Assembly (NCBI GenBank): GCA_024196135.1
Contig: JAMQCK010000417.1
Coordinates: 1-23,933 of the forward strand
Source of the DNA: Pleurotus ostreatus/Saccharomyces cerevisiae fusant
Taxonomy: Eukaryota; Opisthokonta
Direction of reading: 5' to 3'
Length of the DNA: 23,933 nucleotides
A program made the translations under genes and the position numbers. The notes under the pieces are model-generated. The model did not search any database. It was not told the DNA's origin and was given only the letters and a program-made list of their open reading frames with translations. How positions within the stretch are numbered: position 1 is the stretch's first letter; each line of letters begins with the position of its first letter. This document shows positions 1 to 9,648 of the stretch, piece after piece.

Positions 1-44
1 TATGTGTTCCATCATACAGCAATGTCGAATTGACTCACTTTCAG

Positions 45-1622
45 CTGTACGAAACGCACAAGATCAGCTTGTTCAGCGTGCTCAGAGTCAACAAGCTACT
101 CTACGAGGTCGTTCTTCCATACACCGTTCGCCAGTGCACTCTCCATTTCTCCCAGCAGAAATTCGAAGACACGAACGCTCGGGTCGCACAGTGGCTCGAT
201 GATGGTGGTAGCGTCTGCGTCCACACCCAGCACTTGATCATCTACTCTCCGAAAGTAGAAGACAATCCCGCGTCGAAGTTCTACGCTGAAATGGCTTGGG
301 TCGACTGGATCAACGTCACCACGCTCATTTCACGGTTGGTGCGCCTACAGGCTCTGACCTTCGACTGTCCGACACCTATTCCCCACGACCTCGACGAGCT
401 CCTTCGCCGTTCCAAGCCTGATATTCGGCTCTACGTGAGAGACTGGACGCGCCGGACGCAGTATCGTGACGCAACCGACCCCGAGGAGGTCGCACTTCTG
501 GAGTCACCCATGCTGCGCTCCCTGCACGCCTTCCATCCAGCTTCCGACAGCGGTGACATGCGCTGGGCTGCGTTCCTACGCCTCGTGCAGAGTTCGCCGA
601 ACCTCGAGGCCGTCCGCTACGAACCTCTCAATATGGAGAGCTACAAGAGTGTCCGCCCCGCAGAGCACAGGAAAGCGCAGTACGAGGCAATCTTCTCTCA
701 GAGGTATCCGAAGAGAGACATCAAGGTCATCTACGTCGATGGTCAAGAGTTATTCGCCGATGTTCTCGATAGCGTCAACCTAGACTGCATCGAGGAGCTC
801 GGTCTGCTGCGTATTGGCGAGACGTGGGCCAACGGTATCGGTTCGTCGCTGTTGGCTCTCAAACAGCTGGAGGTGCTGCTCGAGCCGTTACAGAGCGAGG
901 ACCCCACTGTACTCGCACGTCTGAAGGATAAAGTCAGCGAATTCTTCGCCGAGATCCCTGCGTTGGAGAGCCTGACCATACATGGCCCACGCGACGCCAT
1001 GCCCGAACTGTCCGAATTGCTGTCTCGACACGGACCGACGCTTCGCAGGCTGTACATCCACGAGCGCGAGCCGTCCACGAATACACCATGGCGCGTGCCA
1101 ACACGCGAGGAGATCGCAGAAATTCGCAGTGCATGCCCTTGCCTGACGGACTTAGGCATAGATCTGGATCTGGACATGGGCCAGCAGCACATCGACGACA
1201 TATGCGAACTCCTCGCTCGACCACCCAGCTTACGGAACGTCACCATCAATCTTGATGTCGCCGTGAAATTACTCAGACTGCTGGGCGAGTATCGTCGCTT
1301 CCAAGATATCGCAGGCATGAAGACGATTGGCGAACAAGTCTTCCGCCGTCGCTCGTTCATGGCCTCACGCGCGTGCGATATATGGCGTGCAGTCGCCGCA
1401 AAGGGGACGCGACTTGCGCAACTGTCAGTTAGGAAGGGAGAGCCAGACCATCCCATTTGGCTTGGGCAGGATGAGAGGCGGCCTCTTGGGATGATGCGCC
1501 ACGAAGGCTATCGGGTGACGCCTGTGCCCGTGATGACCAACTGGACGAGGTCGAGGTTGAGCAGATACCATGGGCGTGGATGGCTCGTCAGACATTGCGC
1601 GAGAGTGTCGGAAGGGATCTAA
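45..1622 (+). CDS. F-box/leucine-rich-repeat-like protein, 5'-partial
   Basis: A single open exon of about 525 codons ends with TAA at 1620-1622. The first residues (motif VLRVNKLLYEVVLPY) look like the second half of a fungal F-box, followed by a solvent-exposed repeat region with LRR-like spacing. The first half of the F-box is missing because the gene starts outside the window. Bases 30-44 (ttgactcactttcag) look like a branch site plus 3' splice site, so coding probably resumes at 45, although the same frame is open to the window edge. F-box proteins normally recruit substrates to an SCF ubiquitin ligase through Skp1; the substrate here cannot be inferred. The family call rests on overall pattern, not on catalytic residues. 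The gene converges on the GNAT gene, 226 bp away. Confidence 0.72.
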   Translation: MYETHKISLFSVLRVNKLLYEVVLPYTVRQCTLHFSQQKFEDTNARVAQWLDDGGSVCVHTQHLIIYSPKVEDNPASKFYAEMAWVDWINVTTLISRLVRLQALTFDCPTPIPHDLDELLRRSKPDIRLYVRDWTRRTQYRDATDPEEVALLESPMLRSLHAFHPASDSGDMRWAAFLRLVQSSPNLEAVRYEPLNMESYKSVRPAEHRKAQYEAIFSQRYPKRDIKVIYVDGQELFADVLDSVNLDCIEELGLLRIGETWANGIGSSLLALKQLEVLLEPLQSEDPTVLARLKDKVSEFFAEIPALESLTIHGPRDAMPELSELLSRHGPTLRRLYIHEREPSTNTPWRVPTREEIAEIRSACPCLTDLGIDLDLDMGQQHIDDICELLARPPSLRNVTINLDVAVKLLRLLGEYRRFQDIAGMKTIGEQVFRRRSFMASRACDIWRAVAAKGTRLAQLSVRKGEPDHPIWLGQDERRPLGMMRHEGYRVTPVPVMTNWTRSRLSRYHGRGWLVRHCARVSEGI

Positions 1623-1848
1623 TGACACCGCAATGAACGCCAAATCCCCTATGATTTCCGTGACAGTCTCATCCTGCTACATGTATATATGTATCTTGTT
1701 ATGAGCTGCTTATTTATTTGACCCTTGCCAGCTTTTCACAGGTCTGTACCGCAGACTCGCATCACCTTCGAGTTGTAGGGATTAATACGCACGACGCTGG
1801 GCCACATCATCGTATATGTATTCTGTATCGTACTGTGAAGGTTGTACA

Positions 1849-2463
1849 TCATGAATCATCTTCGACCTTCAATCGTTCGAGCAACAAGCGCTTTGTCTTC
1901 TCCCGCCACTCGTCCTCCAGAATGCTGTAGACCGCGACGTCCGCAAACTTCCCGTCTATGCCTTTCCACCCATCCCGTCGCGAACCCTCGTAGTACGCCC
2001 CCGCGACCCGATCCAGCCAGCCGCGCATACCAACGTTGTCCGCCCCCGTCTGAAATTGTATTCGGTGCAGCTTCATCGTCTCGAACCCATACTTCAGCAC
2101 CGTATACAAAACCTCCGTCCCCAGCCCCGAGCGATGCGCATCAGGGGCAACGAGGATCCCCGTCTCTCCCGAACTGTATTCCTCGTCGATAGCGAAGATG
2201 GTGGTCATCGCGACGAGCGTGCGCTTGCCATCTGCGTCGACGATGTCGACATTCCAGTCCATCGTCTTGGGGTCGTCCAATCGCGATTCCCGGCGCTTTA
2301 TGACATCCTCGACCGTCAATGTCTTCGGGAGAATAGGGAGGTAGCGCAGGGTTTCCGGATGGGTCCGCAACTGCGCGATCCTCTCATTATCGTCTTGGTC
2401 GGAGGGGCAGGTCAGCACGAGCTTGCTCGTGGGCGAAGTCAGGGTGATATCGTGGCGGACCAT
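1849..2463 (-). CDS. GNAT-family N-acetyltransferase (RimJ/RimL-like)
   Basis: This intronless gene encodes 204 residues, from ATG at 2463-2461 to TGA at 1851-1849. The acetyl-CoA binding motif A is visible as ILVAPDAHRSGLGTEVL (R-x-x-G-x-G/A pattern), after a beta strand and the sequence SSGETG. A following helix and strand (YGFETMKLHRIQFQTGADN) fit the RimJ/RimL-type GNAT fold, which acetylates the N-terminal amine of proteins or small amines. The length is normal for the family. The substrate is unknown; many fungal genes of this type are linked only to generic acetyltransferase function. There is no signal peptide, so it is probably cytosolic. It lies on the same strand as GCN5, 326 bp downstream of that gene's stop, but the two GNAT-fold proteins are from different families and no operon is implied. 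Confidence 0.85.
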   Translation of the reverse strand: MVRHDITLTSPTSKLVLTCPSDQDDNERIAQLRTHPETLRYLPILPKTLTVEDVIKRRESRLDDPKTMDWNVDIVDADGKRTLVAMTTIFAIDEEYSSGETGILVAPDAHRSGLGTEVLYTVLKYGFETMKLHRIQFQTGADNVGMRGWLDRVAGAYYEGSRRDGWKGIDGKFADVAVYSILEDEWREKTKRLLLERLKVEDDS

Positions 2464-2789
2464 GGGGTGTACGGAAAGGAGTGGGCGTCCGCTTCTGCGA
2501 TGGCCTTCAAATACCTCGCCATCCGTTGACTAATCCTGAGTCGAGATCGATGGCGACATGACTCGACTGACGGTTGTGCGGTCGTGAGGGGACTACGGGC
2601 ACTCGCGGATCCCGGGCGAAGGCCGGGTCACAGCGCGCTGAAGGTATTGAAAGAGCACTGATAGACGCCTATGATACAACAGATAAATAGTACAGCATTA
2701 TGATACCGAGTCAGGGTCTCCGCACCGGTCCAGCGCAGTATCGGGACGGACTTTTCGCCCGTGTAACGCTTCCCAACGCACGAGCGAGG
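2464..2789. other. Intergenic: GCN5 3' end to GNAT start
   Basis: This 326-bp interval lies between two genes on the minus strand and must hold the GCN5 terminator/polyadenylation region and the GNAT promoter. No coding exon, RNA gene or clear promoter element was recognised. Confidence 0.6.
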
Positions 2790-5073
2790 TCACCGCCCAG
2801 CAGCGGCTAATCGGTCTTTCATGAACTTCTCCAGCCCGTTTGCCGCTTTCGCGTAGACGGAATCGGATGGATTGTACTTGCGGCAGTTGTCGAATACGAG
2901 CTGTGCATCGACGACGAACTCATCGACGTTGTTGTACTGCAGCGTCGTGAGCTTGTGCTCCATCTTCTCGAAGTCTGGCGCAAGAGTTCAGCATGGGGTG
3001 CGTGGTCAGGAAGATAAGAACGCACCCATGGGTTCCTTTATGACATCGTAATAGTCCGCCACTTCGTCTTTGTTGACAGGCTTGAGGAAGGGCCACGCTT
3101 TTGAGTGACTCTTCAGGTCTGCCAGTAAACGCTCCATGTAGGCGAAGTCCGGATTTCGTCGCGGGACCTGCGTACTACAAAGGAACATTAACACCCTTTC
3201 GCCTTGTTGAGATTTCGCGTCACATACACGACGATCATGTCGGGCGTCCAGCCACTCTCCTCTGTGCGACGTTAGTTCGCACTTCGACGACGCGAAGGAA
3301 GGAATACGCACTGAGACCGGGAACGTCCTCCTGACTGAGGACCATCTCATCTTTCTTCTCCTTCGGCTCATAATTCGGTGGCCTCTTCGCCATTGCCTTC
3401 GCCCACACTTCCTCCGGGATGCCCTGGTGCACGATGTGACTCCGGCTGATCTCCCGAATCTTCTTCAAGACCGCCTCCTGCTGCGTGCGTACGATCTCCT
3501 GCTTCTTGAGATAGTCCACCTTCGGCAGCAGCGTGCACTGCATGATCGTCCCGCCCTCGTAGTCCTTGATGTAGCCTGCCCAGACGGAGCGGTCGAGCGA
3601 GATCTCCTTGGAGAAGCCCTGTTTCTCGAAGTAGCCGACGGCGTAGTTGTCTGCGTAGGTGAGGAAATACTGCATGTCCGGGTATTCCTTGCGGATATGC
3701 ATCTTGAAGTGATCCATGAGCATGGCACCGTAGCCTCTGACCTGGTCGACGCTGGCGATGGCGAAGAAGACGATCTCTGCGAAGCCGCGTTGAGGGAAGG
3801 GGCGGAAGAGGATGCCACCAACGACTTTGAGGCCGCGCTTGATGATGGCGAGGGCGCGCGAGTTGTAATCGTAGACGAGTCGGGCGATGTACTCGCGAGG
3901 CATCTTCGGGAGCTGCTTCTGGAAGAGGGTCTTCAATCCCGTGAACAGTATGCTCGAAAGTGGCTCTCCATCGTTCACAACAGGGACGATCTTGATTATG
4001 CCCTTCTCGAGCTCGGCGACGTAGGGCTTCTCGGCTTTCGGTGGCGGGAGCACGCCACCTGAGCCGGCGGCGTCGACGCTGACGCCAGTGGCTAGTCGTG
4101 TGAGTTGTGTCTCATCCAGCTTGTCTTCGACTTTGACCTTTGGTTCTGGTGTCTTCCGCGGTTTCGATCGACCGTTATTCATCTCCTCCAGTTCAGGTGT
4201 GCCGATGGGGGCGACTGATATTGGCGCGAGCGATCTCTGCGTTTGTGGGGCCAGTCCCGTGGACGCTTTCCCTGCTTTCTGCCCGGTACCGGGATGTCGT
4301 TTACTTGGTGACTGGTTCTGGGCGATCTTGGACGCGACGCGCGACGCGAGTGGCTCCTCGTCATCGTCATCGTCGTCTTGCTCGCTCAAGGATGAGAAGG
4401 AAACCCTGCGCTTTTTTGGAGGGGGAGCCATGGGCACGTCGTCGCTGAGTGAAGATGGGGAAGACGCGCCGGAGGATGATGTGGAATAGGTCTGGTATGG
4501 TGGCGCTGGACAAAGAATAAGATAGTCATCGACAAAGAGCTAACGAGACAAGTCACCTGGGGAACGAGAGCCGAAGGATGTAGGTTTGGACGCACCCGGC
4601 AGCTTCATTTGCTGTCGAAGCGACAAGATGTCTCCGTCTACATAGTCGAATTTCAACAATCTGTGCGCATCCTGGACTCGGTGAACATCGCGCCTTGTCG
4701 TGGACTGCGAGTAACTCACCATTAAAAGCTCGTCTATTCGTATCGCTACCTTGCCCCTACGCATGAACTCGTCCCGTCCGAGGACAGCCTGGTCGGCGCC
4801 ATGATCCTTGACGGAATGACCACAAGCACAGCTCTCAATGTAGCCAGCGTCGCCTTCATCCTCCTCATCCTCATTGAATGCAAAGGGATTGCTGGCCGCA
4901 GCTGAGTCGCTATCTTCTCCTTTGATGTCGAGCGCAACGGTGACGCCGAAAGATGGATGCAGGCCTGAGCATGCCTCGCACGCGGAGCATGGCGAGTGAC
5001 GCGCTATCTTGATAGCAAGCAGATGGTCATTGAGCGCAGAAAGCAGGTGCGATGCGGGGTATAGGACCTTCAT
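2790..5073 (-). CDS. gcn5: Histone acetyltransferase GCN5 (SAGA/ADA catalytic subunit) with bromodomain
   Basis: Six exons, complement(join(2790..2974, 3026..3174, 3228..3261, 3312..4505, 4557..4671, 4720..5073)), give 676 residues with every splice phase consistent. The HAT core is near residues 330-500, with the general-base Glu in FAEIVFFA (about 400), the acetyl-CoA loop QVRGYG (about 411) and the strongly conserved [21 protein letters not shown]-terminal bromodomain follows, with [23 protein letters not shown] and the acetyl-lysine Asn in NCRKYN. Upstream are an acidic run, a KKRR basic patch and a Cys/His-rich N-terminus (CSACEAC and [11 protein letters not shown]) that recalls the animal PCAF_N region. 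It acetylates histone H3 tails in SAGA-type complexes in the nucleus. The start is the only in-frame ATG of the first exon; a farther upstream exon is possible. Its promoter is shared with the divergent GH45-like gene. Confidence 0.96.
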
Positions 5074-5266
5074 CGACGCGGAGGGCGTCGCGGACGGTGG
5101 CGACGACGGCGAGCGCTCTGGCCTGATTCGGTAAGCAATCTGCCTTTCTGGGTGTTGATCGCCGGTACCGGCCCGGCACCCGCTCAAGCAGCGGAAGCAG
5201 TCCCCCAGGTTGCCCTCCGCTCCCAGGACCCTGGAGGCGCCAGCTCACACTTTCAGAGATGCGACC
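5074..5266. promoter_or_regulatory. Divergent promoter region, GCN5 / GH45-like gene
   Basis: Only 193 bp separate the two start codons, so both 5' untranslated regions and promoters must fit or overlap here. No TATA box was found. Whether the two genes are co-regulated cannot be told from the sequence. Confidence 0.5.
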
Positions 5267-6333
5267 ATGAACGCCCTTGTAATGAGCCTTTGTCTGGTGC
5301 TCGTTGCCCTTGCGGCGCGAGTTGTCGACGCGTCGGACTGGATAGACTACCCGAACAATGGGGAGGCAACCATGACCCATTACGACCTGCCGAAGGATTA
5401 CATCGCGTCCTGTGGATGTGTTGGGGGAAGCACCAGATACCCTACTGCCGCACTGTCGCAAATGGCTTATGGCAGTAGTGCTGCGTATGGTGAGTAAAGC
5501 AGTAACATAGCGGCGATATGCTGACCTTCATTCATATCCATAGGACCCGCTTGTGGCCGCTGCTTCAACCTAACCCTACTCAACACATACGCCTCGAATC
5601 CCCCATTCTTCCCCGACGAAACCAAATCTATTGTCGTCAAGATCACTGACAAGTCCGTTCCCCCACTTTCTTGCCAGTTCCGTGCTTACCAGTACGCCTC
5701 AGATGCCCTCTCACCAAGGATGGATGGTGCTCCGGTACCAACGAAAAAACTAATCAGTGAGTTATTCGTTATGTCAGAATTTACGTTGCTCATCCCACTC
5801 GCAGTGGCGGTCATCAACTCAACTTCGACCTGGCATACCCTTCTGACGCTATACCCGACGACTTCTTTCCCTCGAACGCATCTTATTACGGATTTACTGT
5901 GCGTTGTTTATCCACTCAGTCAAGTCCACGACTAATCATCTATTTCACAGGACTTCGGCGTGTGGAATATAACTTATGAGGTTGTTACTTGCGAAGATAA
6001 TTGGGCGGGCTTCGACGATACCTCTGCCCTTGGCGCTGTCGACTACCTTGGCCCCGAGAGCGTCTGTTGCCCTGTAGAGCCAACTGTACGTCTCGCGTTC
6101 CCCAATCGTGCAGATTCTGACGACTACTTCAGGGCAACTCTAACGATACATGTCCGTCATACTCAGACCACAACGGCATTGCGTGCGTCGGATCGTTCAA
6201 CCATTGTGTAAATTCCGCTGATTCTTTACTGCATAGGCCGGATACCACTGTACCGGGATCCGCCTGGACGAATAGTGTCTCAGTGCCGCTCGCTCTTGTA
6301 CTCTTTGGAATTGTTGTTGTACTTACCCGCTAG
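5267..6333 (+). CDS. GH45-like / double-psi beta-barrel secreted protein, probably GPI-anchored
   Basis: Seven exons, join(5267..5489, 5544..5652, 5703..5756, 5805..5898, 5951..6085, 6133..6182, 6237..6333), encode 253 residues. A signal peptide covers roughly residues 1-22 (ending VVDA). The core resembles basidiomycete GH45 subfamily C and expansin-like folds: QMAYGS, then GPACGRCFNLTLL, SIVVKITDKCPL, WCSGTNEKTN, and LNFDLAYPSDAIPDDFFPSN. Asp137 in NFDL matches the catalytic acid position of subfamily-C enzymes. Known members cut or loosen beta-1,4-glucan in plant walls; activity here is inferred. A hydrophobic C-terminal segment (VSVPLALVLFGIVVVL) after a Ser/Thr/Gly stretch suggests GPI anchoring. 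The second intron has an unusual GTCCGT donor. The gene converges on the F-box gene, with 49 bp between stops. Confidence 0.87.
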
Positions 6334-6382
6334 ATGACACTGTTGCCAAGTATACGCGTACCCTGACGCCCTCGACGGCATC

Positions 6383-8264
6383 TTACTGAAAGACCATGAT
6401 ACCGTCGTTGTTGCCATCCGGTCCATCTTGCCTGCGAAGAATGCATCAATACCAGCAACCGCGATGCGCCCAGGTCAGTTACACACCTCGAAATCTCAAA
6501 AGGCGGCCTCCAGCCGTACGAAAGCAGCGCGTCGTACATCGCACTGCACGTGCTGAGGCCGTAAAGCTCAAACCCTTGCGACAAAGACATGATCCTCAAC
6601 TCGATAATATCCTCACGATTGAGCGGCGTATTCAGCCGGACCTCGCGTAGCGGTGCTGTATTCCCCGGGTAACGTGTATTTGTCCCACTGGAAAACCGTC
6701 CTCTGACCGCTATCTGCTCCAATAAGGATCTAGTGCATCTTTCGGGACAGCCGAAGGAGAGCGTCTGTAACTTTGGAAGATACAGATACTTCCTGCAAGT
6801 TGGAGACGGGTTTAGGGCACAAAGCGTCTCGCAGAGCGCTTCAACGAACTATCCAACCGTCTGCCCATGGCCCTGTGGCATCCACTCGTCCTCGAAGTAG
6901 GTGTCATATAGGAAGGAGAGCCTTTCCAGCTCGGGCACAGCATCGAAGATGACCGGGAAATCCTCTGACGACATCGTGTAGATGGACGCATGGAGGCTCA
7001 GCGTGGTGAGTCGGCACCCGGACTGTTTGATGAAGGACACTAGCAGCCCCGTCGGCGCGTACGCCACTTCGATGTTGGCGAGAGAGGGCATGGATGCCCA
7101 TCGTAGCAAGTTTCCGAGGCTTGTGTTCTCGAGCCCTTCGAGCGCGACGGACAGCTCGGTGGTGGAGTCGGAGACTACTCGGCCAGATGGGATGATATCC
7201 TGCAGATCGACCTCGCTCGCAGTGCGCTCGTCCCACCACACAAACGAACTAAGAGACTTGCACTCGGCTAGGATCTCCAGTGATACGGCAAGGGGTATGT
7301 TACTGAGACGCGCCTCTCGAAGCTGCGACCAGGGAAGCGTGAAAGGGAGGCATTGCATCTGGAGGCCTTGCTTCTTCATGAGCGAGATGCTGTGAAGCTG
7401 CGGCGCGTTGCGAAGTAGAAGAGAGCGCTCCTGGACACTGAGTGCAGGCCCTATATCTCGCTCCGCGTCGTGGCCAAGGGACATGTGCAAGTATCGGAGG
7501 GAGGGGAGATGCTGTTCGCCGACTTCCTGCATGATCCAACACGGTACGTTCTCCAACACGGCATAGCGCCATCGCTCAGGATGCACATTGGTCTTGTCTA
7601 GGGTGGGAAAGATCCTTCCTCCATGTTTAGTGTTGTCGATGCGAATGTTGAGGTCGGGGTACGGCAAGCGCGCCAGTGTCGGCCCCAGGTTGTCCGGAAA
7701 GGCGTAGCACCAGCCTCGTGCACTATTGTCCTTCCTGAATTCGACAAGATCACGAGTGGCGAGCTCGTAGTAAGGGTGCGGAGCGGGCCTATTCAAGACG
7801 AGGCGACGCCACCAGGCGCAGACATGGGGAGGTGCGTACACGCGCGAGGGCCACAGGGCGGGGAGATCCTCCGTGCTTTGGAGATGAGACTTCCGAACGG
7901 GTATACCCCGCGAGGCGTGGGCGTTAGACGCAATCCAAGCCCACAGCAAGATGTCCTCCATCACCTCGTCAGGCATGCGTCGAATAGGCGAATGAAGAAA
8001 GCACGACCAGCGGTCGACGTCTGCCTCTATGCTGGCCATCCTAGCACGTATCGTATCAAGCTCTCGCTCGTGAGCATCGGCGGCAGCGCGTAGGGCCTCG
8101 AGCTCCTTCTCGAGCGTGGCGCGGTCAGCGTCCGGAGGCAGATGTCCAGCTCTGAGGCTCGGCAGCCATTTGTGACTATCGACTTGCGGGCGTCGTAACA
8201 AGCTGGGTGTAGTCGGATGACCGCATTTCGCGCAGAGCTTGCTGTGACCACAGCACTCATCCAT
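6383..8264 (-). CDS. F-box protein with LRR-like region; internal TAG suggests disruption
   Basis: The reading frame runs from ATG at 8264 to TAG at 6851-6849 (471 residues). It then continues in the same frame with family-typical sequence (FVEALCETLCAL, LPKLQTLSFGCPE, LREVRLNTPLN), through a 55-nt intron (6486-6432, gtgtgt...cgcag), to TAA at 6385-6383. The N-terminus has a Cys/His cluster (CCGHSKLCAKCGH), a coiled coil at about residues 50-85 and an F-box (SPIRRMPDEVMEDIL) near residue 93, then LRR-like repeats. This fits the expanded F-box family of mushroom fungi, which present substrates to SCF ligases. Either a nonsense mutation truncates it, or a 93-nt intron (6885-6793) with a weak GTGGAT donor removes the stop; both are compatible with frame. 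An annotation pipeline may end the gene at 6849. Confidence 0.75.
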
Positions 8265-8666
8265 AATCGCAAGCGAATGGCGGTGGCAGAAGACAAGAAA
8301 CAAAGGGACATCTCGACAGAGGCCCGTCGGTGACTGCGTCCACGTGAACTGACATGTGGGCGCGCGTCTGTTGGACCCACAACTGACAACGCGTCAAAAG
8401 ACTACCAACAAATTCCATTCGTCCAAGAGACTCTAAGATACACAACTGTATGTAACTAAGTAGGTATAATGAAGACAGCCACAGCGGTACAACTATTGAA
8501 CCCATGTATTTTCCATGATTCTTCCAATCCAGGAGAGAGCAAGAGATCTGAGGTGCGAGAGGAGGAGATCCGAGAGGTGCGTTCTGGCTGGTTCGGTACG
8601 TATGTGTATGTCCATGCGTCATGCAAGAGTGTCAAGAAGGGGCATGGAAGGCGCGGGGGCCTGAGT
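8265..8666. other. Intergenic: Ser/Pro-rich gene 3' end to F-box gene start
   Basis: This 402-bp interval lies between two minus-strand genes. It should hold the 3' untranslated region of the Ser/Pro-rich gene and the F-box promoter. No further gene was recognised; short plus-strand frames here have no family-like sequence. Confidence 0.5.
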
Positions 8667-9648
8667 CTATCGCCTGAGGTGGTATTGAGGGTAGTATCTT
8701 TGGTAAACCTGGACAGGTTCGCCGGTAGGACCCTAGAAGGACTCAATCAGCATGTTCCTATCGAAAGAGTATGGGCGTGGACTCACCCTCACGTCAAAGC
8801 CGGGCACGGTGACTGGTACTTGTACGTAGTCTTTGTGGCCATGCCGGGACTTCGACTTGTGCGAGGAGGAAGAACGGGTGCCTCGCGGGGCATCGACGAG
8901 GGAGCTGGTGGGGATGATGACAGGAGGGGGGTAGCTGCTAGGCGGGTACGTCTGGCTCCGACTGCTGCCGTGGCTCCGATGCGAGCCGTGCCCTGAGCTG
9001 CGGTGCGAGCTATGCGTACTGCTGCGCGAGCTGCTGGACCCGTGACTGCGATAGATTAGTGAGTTTTGGTTGCATGAAGACCGGGCAGTTGACGTACGAC
9101 AGCGACGGGGCTACGGATCCCGGTAAGTCTCGCGGTATCGCCGCATGGGCGGAGCCTGCCATGCTGGGCGGTGACGAACCCATGGACAATGGCGAGGCCG
9201 GCATTGACGTGGGGGAAGACATCTGCGACGGGCCATTGACCATCGAGGGCGAGCTATGAGCGCTCGGGATGATCACTATCGAGCCTGGAGGAGCGTGTAT
9301 TATGCGCGATCCTGGTTGAGTAGGGACTCCCGCGTAGCTGGGTGCGGGTCCGAAGCCTGATGGCGGTGGTGGGGCATGAAATGGCGGTACAGACGCCGAG
9401 CGGCTGGGCGCCACCGACCCTGCCCGAGAGGGCCCGGGGGCCACAGATCCCGGCCGCGAGTGCGCGACATGGACTCCGCTCGGCGCCCGCCCAGAACGAT
9501 GAGAGCTCGAGCTGGCTGCTACGCTTGGCGCGGAGGGGCTACTGAAGCGCTGCGAATGCGTCGAGGTCGAGTCGACCCAGTCGGCGACGCGCTTCTGCTT
9601 CTGGTGGTACCGAACGTAGGCCTCGGGGGAGTAATCGACTTCAGACAT
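8667..9648 (-). CDS. Ser/Pro-rich low-complexity protein, function unknown
   Basis: Three exons, complement(join(8667..8732, 8787..9045, 9098..9648)), encode 291 residues. The first intron has a perfect GTACGT donor and a CTAAT branch site; the second has GTGAGT, and phases agree throughout. The protein opens with a short structured stretch (MSEVDYSPEAYVRYHQKQKR) and then becomes Ser/Pro/Gly/His-rich (repeats of the type SRPGSVAPGPSRAGSVAPS and SSHRSSGHGSHRSHGS). It ends in a compact conserved-looking tail (VQVPVTVPGFDVR, then VYQRYYPQYHLRR). No catalytic motif, signal peptide or membrane segment is visible. It is probably an intrinsically disordered protein; the folded-looking N- and C-terminal pieces may be interaction motifs. 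No known family was recognised. Confidence 0.72.

Noticed and set aside
743..1456. Minus-strand open frame of 237 codons
   Set aside because: It is antisense to the F-box/LRR-like exon, has a Ser/Arg-rich composition without motifs, and is best read as a shadow.
3427..4062. Long plus-strand open frame of 211 codons
   Set aside because: It lies fully antisense to the conserved GCN5 HAT domain and is a shadow of its codon bias.
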